Assembly: GCF_022832385.1 (NCBI RefSeq)
Contig: NZ_JALHLE010000005.1
Location: 1-64,000 of the forward strand
Source of the DNA: Novosphingobium album (ex Hu et al. 2023)
GTDB lineage: Bacteria > Pseudomonadota > Alphaproteobacteria > Sphingomonadales > Sphingomonadaceae
Length of the DNA stretch: 64,000 nucleotides
Direction: 5' to 3'
Shown here piece by piece: positions 49,853 through 59,066 of this stretch. The notes beneath the pieces are model-generated. The model ran no database searches and was not told the DNA's origin. It was given only the letters and a program-made list of their open reading frames with translations. Numbering within the stretch: position 1 is the first letter of the stretch; each line of letters begins with the position of its first letter. The position numbers were made by a program, and so were the translations under genes.

Positions 49853-50371
49853 ATGAAGAGACTTCTTGGTACAATGTTCTGCCTGCTGGCTTGCGCCCCC
49901 GTCTCGGCCACCGCCGCTGCGCCGGTCTGCCTGTCGCGCACAGAAGCCACTTCACTGCTTGCCTATGCGCTACCTCAGGCAATCAGCGGGACGGCCAAGC
50001 GCTGCGCTCCGGTTTTGCCCGCCAACGCCTTTCTGCGCCGTCATGGCGGGGACCTTGCCGCGCGCTACGCGGCCCAGAAAGCCAAGTACTGGCCCAACGC
50101 AAAGCCGGCTTTCCTGAAAGCCCTGGGCCCCGATGCAGCGGGGACGATTGCCAATCTTCCCGATGACACGACCAGGCAGCTTGCGGATACTTTCGTAGAG
50201 GGCTTCGTCTCACAGCAGATCGCACTCAAATCCTGCGACAAACTGGACATCGCCATCGATCTGCTGTCTCCCTTGCCGCCAGAAAACACCGCCGGCCTGA
50301 TCGCGCTGACAATGGAAGTCGCGAGCACCGCCGAGCCGAAAGTGGGCAAGATCGCCCTTTGCAAGGATTGA
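49853..50371 (+). CDS. Secreted hypothetical protein
   Basis: A 172-residue protein I do not recognise. It begins with a clear signal peptide (MKRLLGTMFCLLACAPVSAT, cleavage near TAAA). The mature part has three cysteines that could form disulfides (APVCLSRTE, KRCAPVLP, LKSCDKLD) plus one in the tail (IALCKD), and helical segments throughout. The ATG at 49853 is preferred over the ATG at 49847 because GGGAG at 49840-49844 then sits at ideal spacing. It lies between the MITE-like element and pncC and is probably co-transcribed with pncC (16-base gap). Periplasmic location is expected. Confidence 0.75.
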   Translation: MKRLLGTMFCLLACAPVSATAAAPVCLSRTEATSLLAYALPQAISGTAKRCAPVLPANAFLRRHGGDLAARYAAQKAKYWPNAKPAFLKALGPDAAGTIANLPDDTTRQLADTFVEGFVSQQIALKSCDKLDIAIDLLSPLPPENTAGLIALTMEVASTAEPKVGKIALCKD

Positions 50372-50387
50372 TTGATCAAGGACCGTC

Positions 50388-50897
50388 ATGGCCAAGACAT
50401 TGTTTTTCCCCGAAGACCTCGTAGCCCTCGCAGAGCGGGTCATTGCCGAGAACAAAGCGGCCGGACGCACCATCGCGCTGGCCGAAAGTTGCACCGGTGG
50501 GCTGGTCTGCGCCGCGTTGACCGAGATCCCCGGCTCCTCGGCCGTGCTCGACCGCGGTTTCGTGACTTATTCGAATGAGGCAAAGCAGGAATTGCTGGGT
50601 GTCCAGTCCGACATTCTCGAGGCATTCGGCGCCGTCTCGCCAGCAACGGCCTGGGCCATGGCGCAAGGCGCGATCCGGCATAGCAACGCCGATGTCGCGG
50701 TGGCGGTCAGCGGAATCGCCGGTCCGGATGGCGGCACCGAGATGAAACCCGTCGGGACAGTCGTTTTTGCGCTGGCCATTCGCGGCGACGATGAAGTGAA
50801 CGCCGAACAGAAACTGATCGAAGGGGCCAGCAGAGCGGAAATCCGGCATCAGGCAGCGCTTGTCGCGCTGGAGATGCTCCTGCTCCATGGCGGATAA
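50388..50897 (+). CDS. pncC: CinA-family nicotinamide-nucleotide amidohydrolase
   Basis: A 169-residue stand-alone CinA C-terminal domain, which deamidates nicotinamide mononucleotide to nicotinate mononucleotide in NAD recycling. Signature motifs are TIALAESCTGGLVCAALTE, the SNEAKQELLGV segment and VAVSGIAGPDGGTEMKPVGT. The N-terminal molybdopterin-binding-like domain of full CinA is absent, as in PncC of many bacteria. The ATG at 50388 has AAGGA at good spacing. Downstream lie two palindromes before the convergent ratA-like gene. Confidence 0.92.
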   Translation: MAKTLFFPEDLVALAERVIAENKAAGRTIALAESCTGGLVCAALTEIPGSSAVLDRGFVTYSNEAKQELLGVQSDILEAFGAVSPATAWAMAQGAIRHSNADVAVAVSGIAGPDGGTEMKPVGTVVFALAIRGDDEVNAEQKLIEGASRAEIRHQAALVALEMLLLHGG

Positions 50898-50928
50898 ACC
50901 ACGTATATACAGTATCTTATATCACTAA

Positions 50929-50975
50929 AGTAACTTTTTGAAACCACATTGTCAGTGTGGTTTCAAAAAGTTACT
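50929..50975. terminator. Long perfect palindrome, likely bidirectional terminator
   Basis: Arms of 20 bases (50929-50948 and 50956-50975) are perfectly complementary around TTGTCAG, containing CTTTTTGAAACCAC. It lies 32 bases past the pncC stop, with T-rich sequence in both arms. It may terminate transcription from both sides or be a dispersed repeat; its relative at 51002-51041 shares the sequence pattern. Confidence 0.65.
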
Positions 50976-51001
50976 CAATCCGACAGCGCGCACCACATTA
51001 A

Positions 51002-51041
51002 AGTCGCCTTATGAAACCAATATGAGTTTCATAAGGTGACT
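51002..51041. terminator. Second related palindrome at the 3' end of the ratA-like gene
   Basis: Arms of 16 bases (51002-51017 and 51026-51041) pair with one G-T wobble around an 8-base loop and share AGT--CTT--TGAAAC with the neighbouring palindrome. The right arm ends within the TAG stop of the leftward ratA-like gene, so it is well placed as that gene's terminator. Confidence 0.6.
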
Positions 51042-51495
51042 AAAGGTCCGGTGATTCTTGCTGAACCCCATAGAGCTCTGTGGCGCGCGTCTCGAAAGCC
51101 GCGACCATCTTGCGGAATGCCTTGTCGAAATATTGCCCGGCCAGTTTCTCGAACAACGCGTTCCGGAAAGAAAACCGGACATCGAACTCGACATCGCAGG
51201 CCGTGCCGCTGACAGGGTGAAAGGTCCAGACATTGTCGAGGTCACGCATCGGTCCATCGACATAGTGGACACGGATTTCTCGTGGCCGCTGCTTTTCCAC
51301 GCGTGAAGTAAACTTCTCGCGCAACGCCTTGAAGCCGACGAGCATGTCGGCGATCATTTCATGCTCGCTGTCGGATTTGACCCGGGTAGCCACCACCCAG
51401 GGCAGGAACTCCTGATAGCGGCCGACATCGGCAACCAGATCGAACATCTGCTCGGCGCTGTACGGCAGCCGATGGACTTCGTGGATTCCCGGCAT
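51040..51495 (-). CDS. RatA/Coq10-type START-domain protein
   Basis: A 151-residue protein of the polyketide cyclase/START superfamily, Coq10/RatA branch. Family segments are VHRLPYSAEQMFDLVADV near the start, RYQEFLPWVVATRV, a basic strand pair, and FSFRNALFEKLAGQYFDKAF near the end. Coq10-type proteins bind ubiquinone or other hydrophobic ligands and support respiration; RatA in E. coli was described as a ribosome-association toxin. The ATG at 51495 is chosen because the family sequence starts there and lipA begins 52 bases beyond. The aerobic alphaproteobacterial context favours the Coq10-like role, as inference. Confidence 0.85.
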   Translation of the reverse strand: MPGIHEVHRLPYSAEQMFDLVADVGRYQEFLPWVVATRVKSDSEHEMIADMLVGFKALREKFTSRVEKQRPREIRVHYVDGPMRDLDNVWTFHPVSGTACDVEFDVRFSFRNALFEKLAGQYFDKAFRKMVAAFETRATELYGVQQESPDL

Positions 51496-51547
51496 GATCA
51501 GGACTGTTTCAGCGGTTTGCGGACAAGGCGATGTACACCGGTGGACA

Positions 51548-52486
51548 TCAACACTGTCCCCGCGCCAGCCTGGCTTCGCGCGCCGCGCGCATTTCTGCAA
51601 AATCCTCGCCAGCATGATAGCTCGAGCGCGTCAGGGGCGTCGATGCGACCTGCAGGAAGCCCTTAGCCCGGGCAATCGCGCCGTAAGCAGCAAAAGCCTG
51701 CGGCGTCACGAATTCCTTGACTTCGGTGTGCTTGGGAGTCGGGCGCAGATACTGGCCCATGGTCAGGAAATCGATGTCGGCGCAGCGCATGTCGTCCATC
51801 ACCTGATGGACTTCGAGACGCTGTTCTCCCAGCCCCAGCATAATGCCCGACTTGGTGAAAATCGAAGGATCGTGCGCCTTTACTTCCTCGAGAAGGCGGA
51901 GTGACGCGTAGTAACGCGCGCCCGGGCGGATCGTCGGATAGAGCCGCGGGACCGTCTCGAGGTTGTGGTTGTAGACGTCCGGGCGTGCGGCAACGATGGC
52001 CTCGATCGCCGCGCGCATCTTGCCCCGGAAATCAGGCGTCAGAATCTCGATGGTGGTCTGCGGCGTATTACGGCGCAGTTCCTGAATCACCTTGACGAAC
52101 TGGCTCGCACCGCCATCCGGAAGATCGTCCCGGTCCACCGAGGTGATGACGATGTGCTCCAGCCCCATCTTGGCCGCGGCTTCGGCAACGTGCGCGGGCT
52201 CATCGGCATCGACGCGGCCTGGCATGCCCGTCTTCACGTTGCAAAAGGCGCAGGCGCGCGTGCAGGTATCGCCCAGAATCATCACCGTTGCGTGCTTTTT
52301 GGTCCAGCACTCGCCGATGTTGGGGCACGCCGCCTCTTCGCAGACGGTGTTCAGCTTGAGATCGCGCATCAGCTTGCGCGTTTCGCCATAACCCTTGGTG
52401 GTGGGCGCCTTTACGCGGATCCAGTCAGGCTTGCGCTGGCGTTCCGGCTTGGCTTCGGGGTTCGGTGCAGTGGAAAGATCGTTCAT
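51548..52486 (-). CDS. lipA: Lipoyl synthase
   Basis: A 312-residue radical SAM enzyme that inserts two sulfurs into octanoyl groups on lipoyl domains. The auxiliary cluster cysteines are in [16 protein letters not shown], the radical SAM cluster cysteines in CTRACAFC, and [14 protein letters not shown] and [19 protein letters not shown] are hallmarks. Its products modify the lipoyl domains of PdhC and PdhB encoded at the two ends of this window. It is upstream of the ratA-like gene on the same strand and divergent from the carbonic anhydrase. Confidence 0.97.
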   Translation of the reverse strand: MNDLSTAPNPEAKPERQRKPDWIRVKAPTTKGYGETRKLMRDLKLNTVCEEAACPNIGECWTKKHATVMILGDTCTRACAFCNVKTGMPGRVDADEPAHVAEAAAKMGLEHIVITSVDRDDLPDGGASQFVKVIQELRRNTPQTTIEILTPDFRGKMRAAIEAIVAARPDVYNHNLETVPRLYPTIRPGARYYASLRLLEEVKAHDPSIFTKSGIMLGLGEQRLEVHQVMDDMRCADIDFLTMGQYLRPTPKHTEVKEFVTPQAFAAYGAIARAKGFLQVASTPLTRSSYHAGEDFAEMRAAREARLARGQC

Positions 52487-52582
52487 GAGGCCCAGATAGT
52501 CGCATGCTCTCGCCCTTGCCAGTACGAATATCCCGGCTAAGGGATGCCCACAGAGACAACACCCCCAGCACGGAGCCCCTCA

Positions 52583-53236
52583 ATGTCCGAAACCGGAAGC
52601 AACGCTCTCGACAATCTTCTCGATGGGTACCGCCGTTTCCGGGATACGGGATGGACCCCGCACCGCGCGCGCTGGGCGCAGCTCCGCGAAGGGCAGCAGC
52701 CCGAAGTCATGATCATCGCCTGCTCCGACAGCCGCGTCGATCCCACGCAGATCTTCGACACCGATCCGGGCGAGATGTTCGTCGTACGCAACGTCGCGGC
52801 GCTGGTTCCGCCCTTCGAGACTTCGCCTGGCCATCACGGTGTCTCCGCCGCGCTGGAATTTGCCGTTCAGGTACTGAAAGTGAAGGAAATCGTGGTCATG
52901 GGGCACGGCATGTGCGGCGGCTGCAAGGCGGCGCTCACGCAGGAGCTTCACGGCACCGAGCCCGGTGAAGGCGGCTTCATCGCCGACTGGATCGCCCTCC
53001 TCGACGAGGCCCGCGAGCCTGTTGCGGCCCAATACGGCACCGAAGGCCGCCCCGCCGAGCGCCAGATGGAACAGGCCGCGGTCAAGGTCAGCCTCGACAA
53101 CCTGATGACGTTCCCGTGCATCCGCAGGAAAGTCCGTGACGGAGACCTGAGCCTGCGCGGCGCCTTCTTCGCGATCTCTGACGGGGTCCTTCACCTGATG
53201 GACAATGAAACCGGAGAATTCGGGCCGGTTGCCTGA
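52583..53236 (+). CDS. Beta-carbonic anhydrase
   Basis: A 217-residue zinc enzyme converting CO2 and bicarbonate. The zinc ligands and catalytic dyad are visible: IIACSDSRVDP (Cys47, Asp49, Arg51), and GHGMCGGC with His108 and Cys111. The ATG at 52583 has CGGAG eight bases upstream; a longer in-frame extension is not conserved. It is followed by a strong hairpin terminator shared with the convergent repeat-protein gene. Confidence 0.95.
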   Translation: MSETGSNALDNLLDGYRRFRDTGWTPHRARWAQLREGQQPEVMIIACSDSRVDPTQIFDTDPGEMFVVRNVAALVPPFETSPGHHGVSAALEFAVQVLKVKEIVVMGHGMCGGCKAALTQELHGTEPGEGGFIADWIALLDEAREPVAAQYGTEGRPAERQMEQAAVKVSLDNLMTFPCIRRKVRDGDLSLRGAFFAISDGVLHLMDNETGEFGPVA

Positions 53237-53290
53237 GGGGCAAGTCCCGCTGTCCATCGCTGGACAGCACTGTCTTCGCAGGACAAACAG

Positions 53291-53321
53291 AAAGGGCGGC
53301 GGGTTATCCCGCCGCCCTTTT
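53291..53321. terminator. Strong bidirectional intrinsic terminator
   Basis: A perfect 13-bp stem (53291-53303 with 53308-53320) closes a TTAT loop; the arms are AAAGGGCGGCGGG and its complement, with T following and A preceding. It lies 54 bases after the carbonic anhydrase stop and 28 bases from the convergent gene's stop, serving both. Confidence 0.85.
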
Positions 53322-53348
53322 CCATGGACGCTGTTGCGCCGTATGCCG

Positions 53349-54671
53349 TCAGTTTGCGGCAGGCGCAGCCTTGCTCTTCGCGTAAGCGCTCCACATTTTT
53401 GCGACAGTGACACGGGGGCCGGTCACCTTGGCGAAATTGGTTTCGGCGTCCGCGTACTTGCCCTGCAATGCCTGAGTCATGCCCAGACGCAGCGCCACCT
53501 TGTCTGCATCGACGCCAGGCATGCCGATCGCCTTGGCATAGAGCATTTCGGCCTTGGCGGGCTGATCATAGCTCAGGAAAACATCGGCGGCCCCCACAAC
53601 AGCGCCAACTTTCGCACCGGCTTTCATCGCATCGGCTTCGACCGACGGCAGCGACGCCTTGTCAGCGCCAACGCGTGACGAAGTGTTCGACTTGTCCGCG
53701 GCGATCTCGGTTGCTGTCAGCTTGCCCTTGGCGATACCATCATTGATCACCTTGAGCGCTTCACCCGGATAGGCGCGCGGATCAACGTCCTCCAGATAGG
53801 TGAAGTAGTCGCGCTTTTCAGTCATGGAATTCGTGAGGAACTTCAGACGCATAAGGTCAAGGTCCTGTTCACGAGGCAGTGCCGCGATCTGGGCCACCAC
53901 CGAAATCGCGATATTCCACGCCTCCGGATAATACTGGCCAAGCATCGCCGCATATTCGGTCGACGGGCCAAGCTGCTTGGCGCTGTAGGTCTGCTGCAGC
54001 GCGTTGCGCAGCGAGGTTTCGGCCGGGGCCGTGCCATTGGCCTTGGCGGCGGCAATGTCGTCCTGCGCGAGCTGAAGCACGGCACCGGTGTTGCCGCTGC
54101 GCTTGTAGGCATCGGCCAGAATCAGGTCGAGCTGGTTGTTCGGGTCCTGATAACCCGCATCCTTGGCAGCCTTGAGGTAGCTGCCTGCGCTCGCCCAGTC
54201 CTTGAGCTGGTAGGCCGTAACACCGGCATCAAAGTTCATGGCACCAACCTTGTCAGCCGGGATCTTCCCGCTCTCAATCATCAGGGCATTGCCCTTCTGC
54301 TTGAACGCCAGATCCTTTGCCAGAATGCCGTAGTTGCGCATCATCGAGCCGAGTGCGTTCTTGTCGTCGACGGTCGTCGCGGTCGGCACCGCGGCCTCGA
54401 AAGCAGCCTTGCCGTCACCACCCAGCGCGGCGTCGATCTGGGCCTTTGCCGCCTCATAATCGGCCGGACCAGCGCCTGCGGGCAGCTTGCCCGTCGCATC
54501 AGTCATGGCCTTTTCAATCGGCCCGGCGGCCTTGCGGAATTCTTCCGAGAAATTGGCAGCCGGAGCCGCTTCCTTCTTCTTGGCCATCGCCGGCGGCGCC
54601 ACGGCCACGGCCAGGCCGCTCGAAAGCGCGAGCGCGAGAGCAAAACGGGAAACCAGGAACTTGCGAGCCAT
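53349..54671 (-). CDS. Periplasmic TPR-like helical-repeat protein
   Basis: A 440-residue exported protein. The N-terminal signal peptide (ARKFLVSRFALALALSSGLA) ends near PPAMAKKK. The mature protein is almost all helical, with tetratricopeptide-like segments such as GVTAYQLKDWASAGSYLKAA, LILADAYKRSGNTGAVLQLA, AKAEMLYAKAIGMPGVD and LGMTQALQGKYADAETNFAK. I recognise no enzyme motif. The ATG at 54671 has AGGAG at ideal spacing. It probably acts as a protein-binding scaffold in the periplasm. A small hairpin (54704-54721) lies in its leader. Confidence 0.75.
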   Translation of the reverse strand: MARKFLVSRFALALALSSGLAVAVAPPAMAKKKEAAPAANFSEEFRKAAGPIEKAMTDATGKLPAGAGPADYEAAKAQIDAALGGDGKAAFEAAVPTATTVDDKNALGSMMRNYGILAKDLAFKQKGNALMIESGKIPADKVGAMNFDAGVTAYQLKDWASAGSYLKAAKDAGYQDPNNQLDLILADAYKRSGNTGAVLQLAQDDIAAAKANGTAPAETSLRNALQQTYSAKQLGPSTEYAAMLGQYYPEAWNIAISVVAQIAALPREQDLDLMRLKFLTNSMTEKRDYFTYLEDVDPRAYPGEALKVINDGIAKGKLTATEIAADKSNTSSRVGADKASLPSVEADAMKAGAKVGAVVGAADVFLSYDQPAKAEMLYAKAIGMPGVDADKVALRLGMTQALQGKYADAETNFAKVTGPRVTVAKMWSAYAKSKAAPAAN

Positions 54672-54988
54672 CAAGGCCACTCCTCTCAAAACAGAACCAC
54701 ACCGTGTCCTCAAAAGGACACCTAAAAACTATCGGCGCCGGTACTGCCGCCGAATTGGCGGCTTGGCAACCTCTCGCTCCTGCTAAGGGCGCGCCAGTGA
54801 ACGCAGATTGAATGCCCGTGGCAGTCCGAGTGGTCGCGTCGGCATCTCTTCGCGCTTACGAGGCTCTTAAGTGTGGAAAACACGGCGATGTTTTCCCCCG
54901 GTCGATGCCCCTTGCTGTGGCAATCCCCGATGGCTTGTCCTAGGGCAGTTCATCACCCTTTTTCCGCAACAACAGCGATAGAACCCGC
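54672..54988. other. Divergent intergenic region upstream of gyrA
   Basis: About 317 bases without a gene. It holds a 7-bp hairpin GTGTCCT-CAAA-AGGACAC (54704-54721) near the leftward gene and a GCCGCCGAATTGGCGGC dyad further right. The promoters of gyrA and of the helical-repeat protein should be here, but no boxes are convincing. I see no RNA gene. Confidence 0.5.
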
Positions 54989-57730
54989 GTGAGCGACGAC
55001 ACCGAAAACACCCTGCCCACCGGCCCCGAAGGCGAATACACACGCGTCGACATCGTCGACGAGATGAAGACGAGCTATCTCGATTACGCGATGAGCGTGA
55101 TCGTGTCGCGCGCGCTTCCCGACGTGCGCGACGGTCTCAAGCCCGTCCACCGGCGTATTCTCTTCGCCAGCCAGGAAGGCGGCTTCGTCGCCGGGCGTCC
55201 TTACCGCAAGTCGGCCAAGATCGTCGGCGACGTCATGGGTAACTACCACCCGCACGGCGACAGCGCGATCTACGATGCGCTTGCGCGCATGACGCAGGAC
55301 TGGTCGATGCGCCTGCCGCTCATCGACGGCCAGGGCAACTTCGGCTCGATGGACCCCGATCCGCCGGCCTCGATGCGTTACACCGAAGCGCGTCTGGCCC
55401 GCGTCGCCAACTCGCTGATGGACGATCTCGACAAGGACACCGTCGATTTCGCCGACAACTACGACGGTTCGCGGCAGGAACCGACGGTTCTTCCCGCCCG
55501 CTTCCCGAACCTGCTGGTGAATGGCGCAGGCGGTATCGCCGTCGGCATGGCCACCAACATTCCGCCGCACAACCTCGGCGAAGTGATCGACGGCTGTTTT
55601 GCGATGATGGAGAATCCGGGGATCACCTCGGAGGAACTGTTCGAGATCATCCCGGGGCCTGACTTCCCGACCGCTCCGCTGATCCTTGGCTCCAGCGGCT
55701 CGCGTGCGGCCTATACGCAGGGCCGCGGCTCGATCGTCCAGCGCTGCCGTCACGCGATCGAGGAAGGACGGGGCGACCGCCGTTCGATCGTGCTGACATC
55801 CATGCCTTATCAAGTCGGCAAGTCCGGTCTGGTCGAGAAGATCGCCGAAGCCGCCAAGGACAAGCGGATCGAGGGCGTCTCCGACATCCGCGACGAATCC
55901 AACCGCGAAGGCGTGCGTGTGGTCATCGACCTCAAGCGCGATGCCTCGCCCGAAGTCGTGCTCAACCAGCTCTGGCGCAATACCCCCGCGCAGTCGAACT
56001 TCCCGGCCAACATGCTGGCGATCCGTGGCGGACGACCGGAAATCCTGTCGCTGCGCGACATCATCCAGTCGTTCATCCAGTTCCGCGAAGAAGTCATCAC
56101 CCGCCGCACCAAGTTCGAACTGAACAAGGCGCGCGACCGGGCGCACATCTTGCTCGGCCTCGTGGTCGCGGTCTCGAACATGGACGAGGTCGTGGCGATG
56201 ATCCGCGGATCGTCGAACCCCGCCGATGCCCGTGCCAAATTGCTCGCCAAGGAATGGCCGATCGGCGAAATCGCGCCGTATATCCGGCTGGTCGAGGCTA
56301 TCGAACCAACTGCGGAAGAGACCGGCGGCACCTATCGCCTGTCCGAGGCCCAGGTGAAGGCGATCCTCGACTTGCGCCTGCACCGCCTGACCGCGCTCGG
56401 CCGCGACGAGATCGGCGACGAACTCAAGGAACTGGCGCTCGCGATCGAGGAATACCTCGCCATTCTCGCCGACCGCGTGAAGCTCTACGGCGTCATGCGC
56501 GAGGAACTGCAGGCCGTGCGCGACGCCTATGCGACGCCGCGCCGTTCCGAGATCACCGCCGCTTTCGACGGAATCGACGACGAGGACCTGATCGAGCGCG
56601 AGGACATGGTGGTGACCGTCACCATGGACGGCTATATCAAGCGCACCGCCCTCTCCACCTTCCGCGCTCAGGCCCGCGGCGGCAAGGGCCGCGCCGGTAT
56701 GGCGACGAAGGATGAGGATGCCGTGACGACGATGTTCGTCACCTCCACGCACAATCCGGTGCTGTTCTTCTCCACCGCCGGGAAGGTCTATCGCCTCAAG
56801 GTCTACAAGCTGCCCGAAGGTGGCCCGACCACGCGAGGCCGCCCGATCGTCAACCTCCTGCCCGCGCTGGACAAGGACGAGACGATCCAGACTGTGCTTG
56901 CCCTGCCAGAAGACGAGGCGGAATGGAGCAAGCTCTCGGTCGTGTTCGCCACGGCCAAGGGCAACGTGCGCCGCAACGCGATGGATTCCTTCGCCAACAT
57001 CCCGTCGAACGGCAAGTTCGCGATGAAGTTCGACGAAGGCTCGGACGACCGTCTGATCGGCGTAGCCCTGCTCGAAGCCAGCGACGATGTGCTGCTGGCA
57101 AGCCGTCAGGGCAAGGCCATCCGCTTTGCCGGTGACGATGTGCGCGAATTCACGAGCCGGACCTCGACTGGCGTGCGCGGCATGAACCTCAAGGACGATG
57201 ACGAAGTCATTTCGCTCTCGATCCTGCACCGTGTCGGCACCACGCCGGAGGAACGCGAAGCCTACCTCAAATTCGCGTCGTGGAAGGGCGAAAAGGAAGG
57301 CAAGCCTTCGCTTTCCGTCGAGCGCATGGCAGAGCTGGCCGAACGCGAGCAGTTCATCCTTACCGTCTGCTCCAACGGCTACGGCAAGATGTCCTCCGCC
57401 TATGAGTATCGCCGCACCGGCCGAGGCGGTCAGGGTATCACCAATATCGACAACATCGCCCGCAACGGCCCGGTCGTCGCCAGCTTCCCGGCCACGCAGG
57501 CGCAGCAGCTAATGCTGGTAACCGATCAGGCCAAACTGATCCGCCTGCCGCTCGCAAGCCTGCGGGTCATCGGGCGCGGCTCGGCAGGCGTGCGCCTGTT
57601 CAACGTGTCCGGCGGCGAGCACGTGGTCAGCGCCGTGCGTCTGGACGAGGAATCCGAAGCGGACGAGGCAGAGACCGAAGGCGGCGCGACCGATGCCCCT
57701 GCTCCGGAAACGCCGGAAGGCGAAGCGTGA
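54989..57730 (+). CDS. gyrA: DNA gyrase subunit A
   Basis: A 913-residue catalytic subunit of DNA gyrase. The breakage-reunion domain contains the quinolone-pocket sequence [10 protein letters not shown] with the usual Ser (Ser92) and Asp (Asp96), and the catalytic tyrosine in SMRYTEARL. The C-terminal beta-pinwheel includes the gyrase box [11 protein letters not shown] and related repeats such as RTGRGGQGI. The last 25 residues are acidic. The start is GTG at 54989 with no obvious ribosome-binding site. Its stop overlaps the start of the DUF952 gene. Confidence 0.96.
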   Translation: MSDDTENTLPTGPEGEYTRVDIVDEMKTSYLDYAMSVIVSRALPDVRDGLKPVHRRILFASQEGGFVAGRPYRKSAKIVGDVMGNYHPHGDSAIYDALARMTQDWSMRLPLIDGQGNFGSMDPDPPASMRYTEARLARVANSLMDDLDKDTVDFADNYDGSRQEPTVLPARFPNLLVNGAGGIAVGMATNIPPHNLGEVIDGCFAMMENPGITSEELFEIIPGPDFPTAPLILGSSGSRAAYTQGRGSIVQRCRHAIEEGRGDRRSIVLTSMPYQVGKSGLVEKIAEAAKDKRIEGVSDIRDESNREGVRVVIDLKRDASPEVVLNQLWRNTPAQSNFPANMLAIRGGRPEILSLRDIIQSFIQFREEVITRRTKFELNKARDRAHILLGLVVAVSNMDEVVAMIRGSSNPADARAKLLAKEWPIGEIAPYIRLVEAIEPTAEETGGTYRLSEAQVKAILDLRLHRLTALGRDEIGDELKELALAIEEYLAILADRVKLYGVMREELQAVRDAYATPRRSEITAAFDGIDDEDLIEREDMVVTVTMDGYIKRTALSTFRAQARGGKGRAGMATKDEDAVTTMFVTSTHNPVLFFSTAGKVYRLKVYKLPEGGPTTRGRPIVNLLPALDKDETIQTVLALPEDEAEWSKLSVVFATAKGNVRRNAMDSFANIPSNGKFAMKFDEGSDDRLIGVALLEASDDVLLASRQGKAIRFAGDDVREFTSRTSTGVRGMNLKDDDEVISLSILHRVGTTPEEREAYLKFASWKGEKEGKPSLSVERMAELAEREQFILTVCSNGYGKMSSAYEYRRTGRGGQGITNIDNIARNGPVVASFPATQAQQLMLVTDQAKLIRLPLASLRVIGRGSAGVRLFNVSGGEHVVSAVRLDEESEADEAETEGGATDAPAPETPEGEA

Positions 57731-58071
57731 GCCAGACCGAAGCGGTCGCCTACAAGATCCTGACCCGAGAGCAACTCCAGCAGCTGCTCTCCGCAGGCAC
57801 TTTCGAGGGCGCGCCCATCGACCTGTCCGACGGGTACATCCACATGTCCACCGCCGGACAGGCACAGGAAACGCTGGAAAAACACTTCGCCGGCCAGACC
57901 GATTTGCACATCGCCGCTGTCGATTTGATCCTGCTGGGCCATGCAGTGAGATGGGAAGTCTCGCGGGGCGGTGCACTGTTCCCGCATATCTATGCAGACC
58001 TGCCGCTATCCGCCATCATCGCGCACGGGCCGGTGGAATTCGATCAGGCCGGAGCCCTGCGCCTGCCCTGA
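57727..58071 (+). CDS. DUF952 family protein
   Basis: A 114-residue small cytoplasmic protein with the DUF952 pattern: AYKILTREQLQQL, IDLSDGYIHMSTAGQAQETL and RWEVSRGGALFPHIYADL. The start is GTG at 57727, overlapping the gyrA stop (GTGA), so it is translated by coupling to gyrA. DUF952 proteins have no established function. The fold is compared with ADP-ribosyltransferase-like proteins; that is a remote similarity from general knowledge. Confidence 0.88.
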   Translation: MSQTEAVAYKILTREQLQQLLSAGTFEGAPIDLSDGYIHMSTAGQAQETLEKHFAGQTDLHIAAVDLILLGHAVRWEVSRGGALFPHIYADLPLSAIIAHGPVEFDQAGALRLP

Positions 58072-58190
58072 AGCGTCCCTGCGGCCGCCGGGCCCAGCCA
58101 TTGCGCATCATGTCCTCTGACTCCAGCGATGGAATCGCAGATTGGGAATTCCGGTCTCTCAGGGTAAGGGTGACATGAGGGAGACCGGCG

Positions 58191-59060
58191 ATGATCGAAC
58201 GCATTATCGACAAGCGCACCCATGACCTTGGCGGCGGTCTTACGGTCGGTCGCGTGCTGCCCTTCCATGCGCGGCGGATGGTCGGCCCTTTCGTGTTCTT
58301 CGACCACATGGGACCTGTCGATTTTGCCCCGGGGATCCCGCGCTCGCTTGACGTGCGTCCCCACCCGCATATCGGCCTTTCCACCGTCACCTACCTCTAC
58401 GACGGTGCGCTGACCCACCGCGACAGTCTGGGGTTCCATCAGGAAATCCGTCCGGGCGAAGTGAACTGGATGGTCGCGGGAAGCGGCATCACACATTCCG
58501 AGCGTCTCGAATACGCACGGGCGCACGGCGCCCACATGCACGGCATCCAGGCCTGGGTAGCCTTGCCCGTGGAAGACGAGGAAACCGATCCCGCGTTCTA
58601 TCATCACGAAGGCACTGACCTGCCGATGTGGGACGAAGGCGGCATTCGCGGCCGTCTCATCGCCGGTGCTGCCGAGGGGATGAAAGCCGCCGTCAAAGTC
58701 CATTCCCCGCTGTTCTACATGCACTGGGAAATGCAGGCCGACGCTGCACGAACATTGCCTAGCGAATATAAAGAGCGCGCTGTCTACGTCGCGGCGGGAA
58801 CTGTGGAAGTGGCCGGCCAGAAACTGGTTGCGGGGCAGATGGCCGTGCTCCAGCCCGGTTTGGCGGTTCCCACGCTGGCGCTTGAAGCGGCCACCGTGAT
58901 GGCACTCGGAGGAGAACCGATAGGCGAGCGGTTCATGCTATGGAATTTCGTCTCGTCCTCGAAAGACCGGCTCGAGCAGGCCGCAGAAGACTGGCGGCAG
59001 CAGCGCATGAAACTGCCCGACGGTGACGATCAGGAATTCATTCCCCTGCCGGACAAGTGA
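58191..59060 (+). CDS. Pirin family protein
   Basis: A 289-residue bicupin with the pirin signature FFDHMGPVDFAPGIPRSLDV, then RPHPHIGLSTVTYLYDG and GEVNWMVAGSGITHSER, which hold the N-terminal metal-binding His and Glu residues. Pirins bind iron; bacterial ones include quercetinase-like and transcription-modulating members, and the role here is unknown. The ATG at 58191 has AGGGAG upstream. It follows the DUF952 gene by 119 bases. Confidence 0.93.
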   Translation: MIERIIDKRTHDLGGGLTVGRVLPFHARRMVGPFVFFDHMGPVDFAPGIPRSLDVRPHPHIGLSTVTYLYDGALTHRDSLGFHQEIRPGEVNWMVAGSGITHSERLEYARAHGAHMHGIQAWVALPVEDEETDPAFYHHEGTDLPMWDEGGIRGRLIAGAAEGMKAAVKVHSPLFYMHWEMQADAARTLPSEYKERAVYVAAGTVEVAGQKLVAGQMAVLQPGLAVPTLALEAATVMALGGEPIGERFMLWNFVSSSKDRLEQAAEDWRQQRMKLPDGDDQEFIPLPDK

Positions 59061-59066
59061 GGGCAC

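Noticed and set aside
54953..57229. 758-codon leftward open frame opposite gyrA
   Set aside because: Antisense shadow of gyrA, rich in Arg, His and Asp from reversed codons.
54989..57730. Quinolone-resistance substitution in gyrA
   Set aside because: The pocket reads GDSAIYD with the usual Ser and Asp, so no classical resistance change is present.
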